Source of the DNA: Oasisia sp. SBJ-2009
Taxonomy: Eukaryota > Annelida > Polychaeta > Sabellida > Siboglinidae
Direction of reading: 5' to 3'
Assembly (NCBI GenBank): GCA_964017155.1
Contig: OZ024867.1
Location: 29,006,812-29,070,811 of the forward strand
Length of the DNA: 64,000 nt
Part shown: positions 25,236 through 36,202 of the stretch, piece after piece
Layout of the letters: each line of letters begins with the position of its first letter
Numbering within the stretch: the stretch's first letter is position 1
The notes under the pieces: model-generated
Seen by the model: the letters and a program-made list of their open reading frames with translations, nothing else
Databases searched by the model: none
Told to the model about the DNA's origin: nothing
Made by a program: the position numbers and the translations under genes

Positions 25236-25552
25236 TTTGAAACTACTGATTTAGTTTATTAATAATTTGAAATATCACTTGATTGTGTCTATGTAATATT
25301 TATTTTATAACACATTATTTATTTATTTATTTTTCTCGCTAGATTTATTAGTCTTACATCTGAGAAACTACTGTAATTTTAGAATTAGTGTGATCTTATA
25401 CTCTCATACATTTATTTATTACATGTTATTTATTAAGTTTTGGTGCTGTTGAACCATGCCAAACATTTACATTATTTTAGAACGTCTGGCCACTCTCAAT
25501 CACTAATTATTTTATGATACATTAATTTTATCACTTGAGCAGATTTTGTCAA

Positions 25553-25891
25553 ATGTCACCATTGTTCTCACTGTGTGTTTTATTTTTATCGTGTTCTGCA
25601 GCTTCTAGAAGCCATGACTTCACCTTGTGTAACACACTGGCACAATGGTCGGATGTAATTTCAACACCTTCCAAATACATGACCACACAAGAATCCTTGA
25701 CATACTTACACAGTCTGCCATGCCTTAATCTGTGTTTCAACCGAAAATTACTACCTATACCCCGTTCCAGGCCAACATTTAAATTGGCCTTGATCTTACT
25801 GCTAGCGGGAGATGTTAGTCTTAATCCTGGACCTGTTGTCAGGCATAACATCCGCCTGGCCACCACTAACATTCGTTCAATTCGTGAAAAA
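25553..25891 (+). pseudogene. LINE N-terminal region with 2A-like motif
   Basis: ATG 25553 starts MSPLFSLCVLFLSCSAASRS, a hydrophobic leader-like segment. A region of about 65 residues without known motif follows, then ILLLAGDVSLNPGPV (2A-like core GDVSLNPGP at 25808-25834) and the beginning of the endonuclease (LATTNIRSIREK). Virus-type 2A peptides with core D-x-E-x-NPGP cause ribosome skipping and are known at this place in CR1/L2-type LINEs. Here the Glu is Ser, so activity is uncertain. The frame breaks in the A-run at 25886-25891. Confidence 0.75.
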
Positions 25892-26237
25892 ACTGCCTCT
25901 CACTGATCTTATAATTTCCAAAACAATAGACATTCTCGCTGTGACTGAGACCTGGCTCAGACCGCATGTCACAGACGCATGTATTGCCGACATCTCCCCT
26001 CCTGGCTATACCTTCCACCATCGACCACGTCCAGTTGGACGAGGCGGAGGTGTCGGTTTCCTTATTTCAAAACTATTTAACGTAACCCTGTACACCAGCC
26101 CGGACTATACCACATTTGAATATATTTGTCTTAACATATCTAATTCGTGCTAACATATCTAATTCGCCCTCCAGGTCATCCAGCTAACTTCTTTGAAGAA
26201 TTCCAGGATATTTTGGAAAATGTTGCAACCATGCACA
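25884..26237 (+). pseudogene. LINE endonuclease, front part, frameshifted
   Basis: Continues the endonuclease in the next frame. It reads DILAVTETWL (the catalytic-Glu motif ETWL), then GYTFHHRPR and GRGGGVGFLISK, and stops at 26151-26153. A duplicated aacatatctaattcg pair (about 26134 and 26154) sits at the stop, and another stop follows at 26238. APE-type endonucleases nick the target DNA for target-primed reverse transcription. This copy cannot make the intact domain. Confidence 0.8.
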
Positions 26238-26240
26238 TAA

Positions 26241-28658
26241 TTTTACATTGTGGGCGATTTTAATCTTCACCTGGATACACCATCTGCAACAACTACCACG
26301 TTTAATGATATCCTGGCATCATTTGACACAAAACAACATGTCAATTTCCCAACACACATACATGGACATTGGCCTGACATCTTGATAACTCGTTCCTCTT
26401 GTAAAAACATTCAGACACCCACAGTTGTAGATGGCTTATCGGACCATAACACAGTAATTGCAGATCTGAAAGTTCCTATAGCCCCAGCCGTGTCCAAACA
26501 CAACAAGTTCTACAGAGCCATTCACAGTATCAACATTGCATCATTTATGACTGATATTATTACATCCGACATTGTCACACATCCTAAAGAACATGTATCA
26601 GACCTATGCAATCAGTACCGTCAAATACTGAAGACATTGCTTGACAAACATGCACCCGCTAAATCCAAATCTGTGTCACAAAAGCCGCCAGCTCCTTGGA
26701 TGACCCCGGAAATAATCCAATCTAAACGGCGCCGTCGCTATCTGGAACGTGTTTGGCGTAAATCTCGTTCATCCTTAGACAGGTCACGCTACACACGGCA
26801 ATGTCATCTATGTAACCGACAAATGTCAAAAGCAAAGTCGTATTATTACGAAAACATGGTCGCAAATAACTCTGCTACACCAAAACAGCTATGGAAATGC
26901 ATCAATCAGATTTTACACAGGCGGCCTGCTCCTTCTCTACTAACCCATGCATCAATCAAGTCACTGTGTAACTCTTTCTCAAGTCATTTTAAAGACAAAA
27001 TCAGCCTGATACATTCAGCCTTCACAGATCACACCTCAGACACTATAAATGCCGACTCTCCACAACTAAATTCTAAACTCACATCGTTTGAACCAGCCAC
27101 AACTACTGAAGTGAAAAAAATAATCATGTCATCCCCAAATAAATCCTGTGATCTTGACCCACTTCCGACCATACTACTGAAAGCATGCCTTGACGTTTTA
27201 ATTAAACCAATAACAGATATAATAAATGCATCACTCTGCTCCGGCTTATTCCCTGAAGACTTTAAATGTGCACATGTAAATCCAATTCTTAAGAAGACAA
27301 CTCTGTCAAAAGAAGATCTAAACAGCTACAGGCCTATTTCTAACCTTAGCTTCATTTCCAAAATACTCGAAAAGGTTGTTGCAAATCGACTTACTTCTCA
27401 CATCAACATAAATGGTTTAACCAATGCATCACAGTCTGCGTACAAACAATTTCACTCAACAGAAACTGCTCTTTTAAAAGTACACAATGACATAAACCTT
27501 AACATTGATAATGGCAAAGTTACTGCACTGACCCTGCTTGACCTATCCGCCGCTTTCGACACCATTGACCACGACATTCTCATTACACGCTTATCAAAGT
27601 GGTACGGGATATATGGCACAGCCCTGAGCTGGTTTACTTCATACCTTACTGACAGACGGCAAGCCATTAAAATATGTAGCTGCTTCTCAGACATGCTGCC
27701 CACCTCTTGTGGTGTCCCCCAGGGTTCTGTTTTGGGTCCGTTGCTTTTCACTCTGTACACAACACCATTAAGCTCAGTTATCCAGAGTCACAACCTGGAT
27801 CATCACCTTTATGCAGATGACACACAAATCAATGTTTCTCTGACCACACCAGATACTTGTCGCTCCCTAAACCAGCTCAGGGATTGTCTCCAAGATGTCT
27901 CCCTCTGGATGAAAAATAGTAAATTAAAACTAAATGCAGATAAGACTGAATTTCTCATCATTGGTACCTCAACGCAGCGGGGAAAATTCAATGGCTTTTT
28001 CCCGACACATATTCTGAGTCAGAGTATTACACCAGCCGCCTCAGTTTTAAATCTCGGAATAACGTTTGATGAAAACTTCAATTTCAAACAACATATCTCG
28101 AAAACATGCCGTTGCTGTTTTTACCATATCCGTGATCTTCGCCGTATCCGCCGGTTTTTATCACTTTCCGTTGCTAAAACCATCGCCACAGCTCTAGTAA
28201 GCAGCAGACTCGACTACTGCAATTCCCTCCTTTACAATACCGCAAACAAGGACATAGCAAAACTTCAGCGTGTCCAATATTGTTTAGCAAAGGTAGTCAC
28301 GCGTTCTCCTCGTTTTTCTCGCTCACTGCCGCTTCTAAAATCACTGCATTGGCTACCTGTGCACTATCGCATCATTTTCAAAATTTGTACAATAGCCTAT
28401 CAAGCACTCTCATCTACACAACCAGCATATCTAAATTCAATGCTAACTCCAACAAGAAATTCCAGACAGCTACGTTCAACCAGTAGTAACCCTCTTTACA
28501 TCCCTCGGGTGAAAACGAAAGCCGGGACCCGAGCTTTCTCGGTTGCCGCACCAACGGTGTGGAATTCGCTTCCTGCCAGTGTTAAATCACAAGGTAATAT
28601 AGTTTCATTCCGCCGACATCTAAAAACCTATCTCTTTAATGCTGCCTATCCTCCTTAG
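26241..28658 (+). CDS. LINE endonuclease C-terminus plus intact reverse transcriptase
   Basis: An uninterrupted frame of about 805 codons after the stop at 26238. Endonuclease motifs: VGDFNLHLD near the start and GLSDHNTV (catalytic Asp-His, about residue 64). RT motifs: SYRPISNLSFISKILEK, LLDLSAAFDTIDHDIL (motif A, 27534-27581), GVPQGSVLGPLLF (27711-27749), LYADDTQI (YADD at 27810-27821), LKLNADKTEFLI and LNLGITFDENFNF. A long C-terminal region follows, with LDYCNSLLYN, LHWLPVHYRI and AFSVAAPTVWNSLP, as in CR1/L2 and related clades. It ends TAG at 28656. The RT reads as potentially active, but the endonuclease front half is cut off by stops. Confidence 0.9.
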   Translation, partial: FYIVGDFNLHLDTPSATTTTFNDILASFDTKQHVNFPTHIHGHWPDILITRSSCKNIQTPTVVDGLSDHNTVIADLKVPIAPAVSKHNKFYRAIHSINIASFMTDIITSDIVTHPKEHVSDLCNQYRQILKTLLDKHAPAKSKSVSQKPPAPWMTPEIIQSKRRRRYLERVWRKSRSSLDRSRYTRQCHLCNRQMSKAKSYYYENMVANNSATPKQLWKCINQILHRRPAPSLLTHASIKSLCNSFSSHFKDKISLIHSAFTDHTSDTINADSPQLNSKLTSFEPATTTEVKKIIMSSPNKSCDLDPLPTILLKACLDVLIKPITDIINASLCSGLFPEDFKCAHVNPILKKTTLSKEDLNSYRPISNLSFISKILEKVVANRLTSHININGLTNASQSAYKQFHSTETALLKVHNDINLNIDNGKVTALTLLDLSAAFDTIDHDILITRLSKWYGIYGTALSWFTSYLTDRRQAIKICSCFSDMLPTSCGVPQGSVLGPLLFTLYTTPLSSVIQSHNLDHHLYADDTQINVSLTTPDTCRSLNQLRDCLQDVSLWMKNSKLKLNADKTEFLIIGTSTQRGKFNGFFPTHILSQSITPAASVLNLGITFDENFNFKQHISKTCRCCFYHIRDLRRIRRFLSLSVAKTIATALVSSRLDYCNSLLYNTANKDIAKLQRVQYCLAKVVTRSPRFSRSLPLLKSLHWLPVHYRIIFKICTIAYQALSSTQPAYLNSMLTPTRNSRQLRSTSSNPLYIPRVKTKAGTRAFSVAAPTVWNSLPASVKSQGNIVSFRRHLKTYLFNAAYPP

Positions 28659-28805
28659 CCTCATAGCTTTTCCATCCATCCGTTGACGACTCACGCATTG
28701 CTTTCGATTATGAGATTGATTAATCCCCTGGTTTTGTCGCGCCACTGAGCTTGATTTTCGAGGATATTGGCGCAAAAGAAGTTATTATTATTATTATTAT
28801 GAATA

Positions 28806-28997
28806 AAAATGTCAGCATTGATGGGACAGCTATGCACTTATTTTTTTCAGATTGTTAACCGTTTGGCAATAGCAGAAGTCAATGCTCTTAGAATTACAGT
28901 AGCCTATACAAAGAATGTTATCGCATACAAAAATCAGAAATATGCTATGACTTGAGTCGTGTCCACTTGTCTTAGTAAAACACATTACACACTCACA

Positions 28998-29058
<61 letters not shown>

Positions 29059-29112
29059 ACCCCCCCACACACACACACAAAACATGAATGCATTGTCGTG
29101 ATCATATATTTT
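28806..29112. other. no gene seen between LINE tail and next coding relic
   Basis: AT-rich sequence with the (CA)n above. A pyrimidine tract and acceptor ttatttcttgcag end at 29112. Confidence 0.4.
28995..29078. repeat. (CA)n microsatellite
   Basis: CA run of about 80 bases with a short C-run near 29061. Confidence 0.95.
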
Positions 29113-30063
29113 ATTTATTTCTTGCAGAAAAGGTGCATCATGCAACAGCAGCTGTTCTATTTGCCATCTCACAATACAAAGGTGAAGGACTGAACACTAT
29201 TCCATCTGACAAGACATGCACAGGATCTGAATGCCGATGGAAAGGACATGCTGCAAAAAAACACTGCACCAGCTGGTTTGGATTCCATCAAGACAGTGAG
29301 ATAAGTGTCTTTGTATACAAACAATGAGTTACTATCACTGACAGTGAAATGTACAAGAATACACTGTGAATCTGTATGTTGGCAATATAACAACTATACA
29401 TAGTAGTAAATGTCAATTCAGAATATAGAAATCCATTACTGCACATTGGTCCTGCCGTCACTGTGAATTCAATCATTGTAAAACCGGCTGTTTTAAAATA
29501 TACAATCCCTACCTCATGCCAGTAAATCAGTTCAGGGTTAGTATAATGAAACATTTACTTATTTACCAAAGTGTGACCTTCCTTTAAAAAGTAATAACTC
29601 ATTTAAGGAACCTATGAAAAATATGACAACATAACTAATGGTATGCTAAAGCATGATACATCAGTAAAGATTCACTTGTGGTTACTTTTTGCTCAGAAAA
29701 GATCTGTTCAGACAGAAAGTGAGAGACATATAGGCCGAAGGAAACAGAGCGAGATGTTCTGGTCTGCTTCACCATAAGGAATTGGGTTTATAAACCAAGT
29801 GATATCCTATGCATCACATAATGCCACATGAAATGATGGTCTTCATGTCATATAGTTCGAACTACAATTGAATATGTTTCGTTTGGTAAGAATACCTTTG
29901 GCATGTTTTCATGTATGATGTTCACAATGTAAAGAAATCCAAGATGACATTGCAATCTTTGAAATTTGACCCAAGACATGAAGATGACAGGTCCATCAAT
30001 GATAAAGCCTTCAACAAGCTGTACAAGGGACTGAAGGCTGTGCATCCTGAATTAGGATTTTGC
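29113..30063 (+). pseudogene. fragments resembling SWIM-finger/YqaJ-recombinase proteins
   Basis: After acceptor ttcttgcag, the frame 29113-29327 reads EKVHHATAAVLFAISQYKGE and then DKTCTGSECRWKGHAAKK. The C-T-x3-C-x-W spacing next to a 'H-x-A-x-L-L/F' helix is what I know from animal proteins joining a SWIM zinc finger to a YqaJ-type exonuclease. At 29935-30060 a second piece reads LKFDPRHEDDRSINDKAFNK, resembling the 'FDPRH..HR' segment of the same proteins. The roughly 600 bases between contain no clear exon, and the nuclease core is absent. This is a tentative identification of a truncated, repeat-associated gene. Confidence 0.33.
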
Positions 30064-30589
30064 AGGCGAGTTCTGATATTTTGTGTGTGTGGTGTGTTCG
30101 TTTATTGATACACAAACAAATTATGCTCTGATATTGCTAATAGTTTGTACACATGTTGTTATGTGCGCACGCTTATTGGCATTCCAGTTATGTAGTGTTT
30201 GTTTCTCTAGCTTTATTAATAGCAGGGGTACAGGCTTTAATGTAGTGGTCAGTATGCGAATCGGGTCAAAGTTCACTGACCTATATCTTCAATGATAATT
30301 TACTAGATTGTTTATTTTGATTTTTATATATTCATGTTAACCAAAAACTGTACTAAATGTAATTACATTTGGATTGGGGTGATGCAGAAATGGCCAAAAA
30401 GAGATTGATTTGATATGGAATATTCCAAAGGTGTATTATGTAAATGTCACAAGTGAATATGATTAAAATCGTAATACGTTGACATGTTTTCTAACTTTGC
30501 AATAATTATACTTTGAAATTGCGCGAGTTAGGCACACACATGGATGATGTCTTCCGCATTGCAGTATATATTCAAGAGGAGAGATCCAT

Positions 30590-31850
30590 CCTAAAGGTGG
30601 TCACTTTTGATGCGGCAGATGAGGCGTTCGACATGAATTCGAACATCAGCAATGAGTTTTGTCCTCTCAACCTACGAAAATAATAAATAATTAATTAAAA
30701 GTACATTTGTTTTAATAGATAATTAATTTAGAGAACTTTCACACTTGGAATTACTGTTGCACAATATTCTAAGAAACTGCGTTCAAGTACTGTTACTGAA
30801 ACAGGTACTAAAATATCAATTATATCCTGGAAATAAATGTATTAGTATTATGTAAACAGACTCTCTGCAACACATTCAGTGCTGATCACATGTGTGTCAT
30901 GTCTAGACAATAAACCGATGTATCACTACAATTCTGACATCTGCAAAGTGAATTCTTATTACATTTTATCACATGATGTCCTCCCACATTACCTCATCAT
31001 CTGTGAACTAGCACAAAAGCTTCATTGAAGAGAACTGTGGCTGGTTTGAAGCTGTCATGATCTGAAACATAAAAGATTAGGTCTGTCGCAGCACACGCAC
31101 AACCAGTAAAGGAGGTAGCATAGTTACACACTAAAACACATGCACTGGAACAAAGACAAATACGAACTCAGATTTAATTGAATACTATTCTTTTTATTTG
31201 AAACACTGGTTTCTAATTGTCAAGTATAGCATGCCAGCCAGTACAATTGTTAAATACATTCGACTTTTCTTGACACACTGATTATATAATGTATATACTA
31301 AGTGATACATTTCAACACTGCAAGGTGAATGCAGAATACTGAAACTCTAAATTGACTTATGTAGAGCATCATATATAATGTATTATATTTCTATTGTTTT
31401 ATTTATTATATTACATTTCTTGTACAGCGCATCGATCCGTCATGTGGGAATTAGCGTTACATATTTGTTAGTATATTATGATCAAACACTGTACTTACGT
31501 GATGGCTCCACAATTCCAACAGTTGTTACTGCACCGATTTCAGGAACTGCAACGCCACTGGCTCGACGCTTCCCTTCGTCATCAAAATGACTAGCTAGGT
31601 CACTGTTAGTTCAGTATATGGCTTTTGTATTTGTTTCTGTTCTTCTCGTGCTACGCTGTTTTTCATACCCCATGTTGACTGTTGGAATATAGTCAACGAT
31701 GCTTGGGTCACTAATTGCAATTCCAGACACAAAGTGTCGACTGCACACACTTTAGTATTTTGTGTAGGGACAAAACCTTGGCGACGAAACGCTCCAACCC
31801 ACAGCGATCGGCGACGCTTTGCTTTTGAACTCTTCCCATTGGGAAGCTAA
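30590..31850 (-). pseudogene. decayed THAP-domain/DDE transposase gene
   Basis: On the minus strand: a RRSLWVGAFRRQGF segment, then after a frameshift VCSRHFVSGIAISDPS, VDYIPTVNMGY (31748-31670), a stop, and HFDDEGKRRASG...VEPS ending in donor GTAAGT near 31499. This looks like the second half of a THAP zinc finger (C-S-x-H-F ... P). Far downstream, after acceptor ttttcgtag (about 30672), VERTKLIADVRIHVERLICR follows. R-I/V-H-V-E-R-A/L-I-x-R-I/V-K is the conserved motif of DDE_4-type transposases. Order (THAP then DDE) and spacing with introns fit a domesticated-type or ISL2EU-like transposase gene. The middle of the catalytic domain was not found. Stops and a frameshift make it a pseudogene. 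Confidence 0.5.
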
Positions 31851-32119
31851 AAAAGGACATATTTTGCCATGTTTCCTTCGCTTTCCTTCGATGACTGTTG
31901 CAGTTATAGACACTACAATAATCGTTCCCTCCCGCTATCTAAATTCAATCGCTCGCTTCGACAGTGCTGTACAGCGGCATAAGCTTCGGTGACGTTCACG
32001 ATATCCCCCCTACTCCCTGTGAAAAATGCAAACACGCCCAGAGCGCATGTCCGGCCTCGATTGAAGAAAAGGTCAATCAGTTCCAGTCGCGCGAAGTCTC
32101 GCCGTGAATCGTGACCCAC

Positions 32120-32726
32120 TTACAGGCGCTACTTCAAAAAAAGACGTTACGAAATTCATATTGTGACGTCACGACCAACTTGTTATTATCACGTTTAGGC
32201 AGAACGAAGATGGGTAAGTGACACGTTTATTTCTAAATGTAATTCGCCAATAAGTATTGTTCTTGTGACTAATACATTTTAAAACTATGTTATACATTTC
32301 CGACATCATTTATGACGTGATATGTTATGTTTTTAGCAGGTTCCCACAACATGGTGGCCGTCTTCGCGCTGGTGAATCACATGGTGTTTATTACAGTACT
32401 GATTATAACCATCAGTATCGTTACAGCTGGTACGTATTAGTACAAATACAAAGCGTATTTGAAGATATTTCTATGGCGTTTCACAAATGCAGAAGTTAAT
32501 GCGGAAATGCTCAGGCCTCAGGCTCAGGCTCAGGTGGTTTCCTCCACACATCCCAAACTTGGACTAACTACAACTACAATACATACATTTACCCCCTGTG
32601 TGGCATATTTTACTTCCCCTGGCATAAACACCAGATAGAAGGCACCAGCGGCTTGTTAGTGTCTGTTCCGAAAGAAGCCAAATTGCCTATGTTTCGAAAC
32701 GGCGGCATCTCTCGATTAACAGTCCG
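32120..32726. other. no gene seen
   Basis: Sequence between the THAP relic and the next transposon. It includes a degenerate caggctcaggctcagg run at about 32515-32532. No supported coding frame. Confidence 0.4.
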
Positions 32727-32934
32727 GGGGCCGATGTTATAAAACCGTACTCAGTACTCCGTGCTCAAATTCCATGATCAAGCCTCGCTTTCACACCGTG
32801 CTCACACTCAACGTGGGTCACCAAGCCTTCTGAGTACGGTATCGTACTCAGACTTGATCATGAAACGTCCAAATCCTGAGTATGCTCAAGACCATGCTCA
32901 ACGCCGTAGTCAAGCAAACAAAGATGGCAGCTCA

Positions 32935-33300
32935 CGTAGAAATTGGTCGATTTCGTAGTCAAAGTTCGTCGTTTTGGGCAAGATGTACAGTCCGATATCA
33001 GCATCTTACGAGGTGTTGTCGATCCATTTGAAGAGGTGATCTAGCAAGAATGATTTGACAGGCACTGTGATATTCCTAAAACGGCGATGTTTACTGAACA
33101 TTTGCAAACTTAGCGGCAGACGACAGTACGATACAGTGTTGCAATAATTCTGTTTTGGTGGCAGTTTTTCGGTGATGGGACCATTCCTTTACTGCATGGC
33201 GACACAAGCTAATTGTCAGACGAAATTTCCCCCCAAACTGTGTGTTGTCGTTGGACGAGTAAAGAAATACAGTCGCGGACATTTAGCCATACCGATGGGA
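32935..33300 (+). pseudogene. Harbinger nuclease-like remnant
   Basis: Plus-strand reading gives VRRFGQDVQSDISILRGVVD then DPFEEVI and a stop, followed by broken frames with a 'VAVFR' and 'FPPNCVLSLDE'-like tail. R-R-F ... D/N-P-F/L-E-x-Y/V resembles the extreme N-terminus of Harbinger nucleases, and its place just inside the left TIR agrees. The catalytic region is gone. Confidence 0.3.
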
Positions 33301-33609
33301 CATATGTACTATTCTGACCGTCTCGAAATAAACAAGAACAACGTGGACGAAGGACAATTTTAAATGCTCTAGTTAATAAAAAGATTAAGAATGTAAATAT
33401 TATTATACTCGTTTTAAACAGAACAAATACAATCACTGGCAGAAATAATATTGCAAATGTTGTAATTGTTTTTTTTAATATAAATGCCCTAATAATTTTA
33501 ACCATTACATGAATGAAAGGATAAAAGGGTCCTTAAACCTGTTACTGATAAGATATTTTGGACTTAGTAAGCATTGCTAAATGTAAAAAGATCATGATGT
33601 TATTATGTT

Positions 33610-34705
33610 ACTATTGATGTATGCCTAATTAAGATGGCAATATCGTATGTCAATATTATAAAACATCTTGAACACATATTCAACAAACAATTACAAAATG
33701 GAAATGTTTCGGGTAACGTGAAAATTGTACGGGTAATCTCCATATTAAAAAAATGTATGATGCACAAGTTCTCGAAAATACTAGCAAGTATATTCATAGT
33801 AGATTAATACATTTCTTGAATGTTAAAAACTGTAAAATAGCAATATTTGAAATGGTTGAGGGATTAACAGCAATGAATAACTCATGATCCTCAATAGCAA
33901 TTTATTACATATTTTAAAAATAAGGCATTTAACACTGTTTACAACAGCATGTTGTTACATAAACTAGAATATCATGCATTAGAGTTGTAATGTAAACTTG
34001 GTTTCGTAACCAACTGAACACCAGAAAACACTATGTATCAATGAATGACACAAATTCAACTTACCAAAATATAATATGAATATGTGGTGTTCCACAAGGT
34101 ACCATATTCGGTCCATTTTTATTTAGCCTATATTTTCTGGCATGTGTAAAGTATCAACTGTTATGACACGTATAATATTTGCTGATGGCACCAACCTCAC
34201 AATTTGCATTTATGGAAATTGAAATGATCATAGTAAGAAGTTCAAAAGTAAAATGGCTATTATAATGTGTTCATTATGAATAGAGTAAACCACCTGTACA
34301 CTATTCATGTACCCTCCGGGTAGTGTGAGAAAATACATAGACAAAGATACCACCGTTATATATGCTACAGAAAACTTATAACTAAATGTAAACAGTATGG
34401 GTACTTGTCACAAGCAAGACCTATGATTAGTTATTAGCTGTGTGTACACGATATGATTGATTTAAACAGTATGGTGTTTATGTTTAAATTAACAACAATT
34501 CGCTTCCATATCATATATGTTAAGTTACTTTGAGAGAGTATGTGATAGTCAACATCATAATACATGCAAAATAAATATTAATTACAAAATAAATTATAGT
34601 AGAATTAGTATTATGGGCATTACAGTGTTGAATCAGGTACAGTCAGACCTGTATTATAGTTTATCAGTTTTAAAAACATTTAACAAAAGTCATATAACAA
34701 TATGA
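33610..34705 (+). pseudogene. decayed LINE reverse transcriptase (different family from 25.5 kb)
   Basis: Ordered RT landmarks across three frames: LKHLEHIFNKQLQNGNVS (about 33652), MLLHKLEYHAL (about 33951), a GVPQGTIFGPFLFSLYF block (about 34087-34140), a FADG-TNLTI block in place of FADDTNL (about 34167-34205), and a C-terminal HHNTCKININ...ISIMGITVLN region (about 34550-34640). Rich in stops and very AT-biased. It lies wholly inside the Harbinger-like TIRs, so it inserted there. Confidence 0.65.
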
Positions 34706-36202
34706 AAGGTAGTAATAACAATGATAAATATGTTTATTACTTATACTATAAAGTATAGGATGATGTATTACTGTATCATAACAAAGTGTGTGTGTAATTT
34801 TCTGGTCATTATTGTGTTTATGTAATACTTGAAATTAGTTTAGAAACCTATGCAAATAATAAGTATTTTGTTGTTTGCATTTCATTTCAAAACGCTTGTA
34901 GATTATGTTTCTTATGGAATATATACACACCGAATACATGCTGTGTCTAGATTCATGTTTATGTGCTACTTAGGAATTCACCTTGTACAGTACATGCGCA
35001 CTGTATGTCATTGTTTGTTGAATAAATTCAATTCAGTGTCTATATTCACAATTACATGACATAATTGCACTATGCTGTGTCACATCTGACACGGTTGCAT
35101 AGTGTTGGAATCATAGACCTCTCAATTAAGTGAATTCCTCCAGGTAGATAACAATTCTAAATCGCTTTGAGCTGTCTTAATAACGTGATGCAGTACTATG
35201 AGAACTTTTAGTTACTTAAGGCAAAAGTGTCACGCAGGTATACGAACACGGATTCATGTCAAATGTCCCTTTGTCGGCTTTCAACTAGTCTAAGCCTAAG
35301 GCATTGCAAATAATAATGTGTATATATTGTTGACATAATATTAAATGCCACTGAACTGCATAAGCACGAATTTGGAGGAGGCAACGTTACCAGTCTATGA
35401 TTGCATGTGGTGTTAGCTTAATACCAGAAAAGTGTATTTCTGTGACCCCACCATTGCACCATTCCACCATTGCACCAATCCACCATTGCACCAATTTCCT
35501 CCGGCACAACCAATAAATTACAGTCGCTCCCTTACAAGTACGTTGTCAAAATATGAGACTTATTACAGTGTAACATATTTACATTTCAGTAGTATAAATT
35601 ACAGTTGCGCTATTAGCATTGGAAAATTACGATTGATTTATTGCATACAATATAAGCTTTAATACAAGCACGAATGCTAAGATTTTATTTATTTATTATA
35701 AACACCGAGTACAGCGTGATAAATGCAGGCTAATTCTGGTTTATGTACTATTTAATCTTTTGATTGTGTGTATAATTGCTGTTTCGTTGTTCACAGCGAA
35801 GTAAGTCCCGTGACCATGCAAAAGGTATTCTGTCGATAGTCCCTTCGTTTTTCAAAAAAATAACCACATGTCACAACTCGTCAACTGCGAAGGTCTTCGT
35901 CCATCATCGTTTTATAGCCGGAAGTTGATATTGTTTATAAATAGTTGCAAGTTTGTTATCTTCGTCAATCAGAGAGTTCCATCTGGCCGTTTCCGTATTT
36001 GAATAAAACTGGGTCATCGCGTCAAACGAGCTCCCTCTTTAGCTTGCCGTTGAGCATATGCTCAAGGCGGCGTACTCAGTTGATTACGTACTCCAGACGT
36101 TTTATAACCACCGTGAGCACGCATTCTCAGCTAAGCATGATATCTGAGTCTGAGCACGGAGTTGAGCATGAGCACCGAGTACGGTTTTATAACCTCGGGC
36201 CC

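Larger units (their letters stand above)
25553..28800 (+). mobile_element. CR1/L2-type non-LTR retrotransposon, nearly full length
   Basis: Continuous element: hydrophobic N-terminal region with a 2A-like motif, APE-type endonuclease, reverse transcriptase, C-terminal region, a 3' UTR of about 120 bases, and a (TTA)n tail at 28782-28800 following cgcaaaagaag. A tail of short simple repeats rather than poly(A) is typical of the CR1/L2 group. Disabling changes are few: a frameshift in an A-run at 25886-25891, a stop at 26151, a 19-base tandem duplication around 26134-26172, and a stop at 26238. No RNase H domain is seen. No target duplication was found. Confidence 0.88.
32727..36202. mobile_element. 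Harbinger-like DNA transposon with nested LINE, 3.5 kb
   Basis: Imperfect inverted termini of about 50 bases: the left starts GGGGCCGATGTTATAAAACC at 32727, and the right, read inward from 36202, starts GGGCCCGAGGTTATAAAACC. Both run on into CGTACTC(A/G)GT and GAGCA/TGCTC-rich subterminal sequence. No target duplication is evident. Inside are a short Harbinger-nuclease-like stretch near the left end and a LINE relic at 33610-34705. The remainder (34706-36050) is AT-rich with no gene, apart from a CCATTGCACCAAT-type short tandem run at about 35446-35498. Confidence 0.65.
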
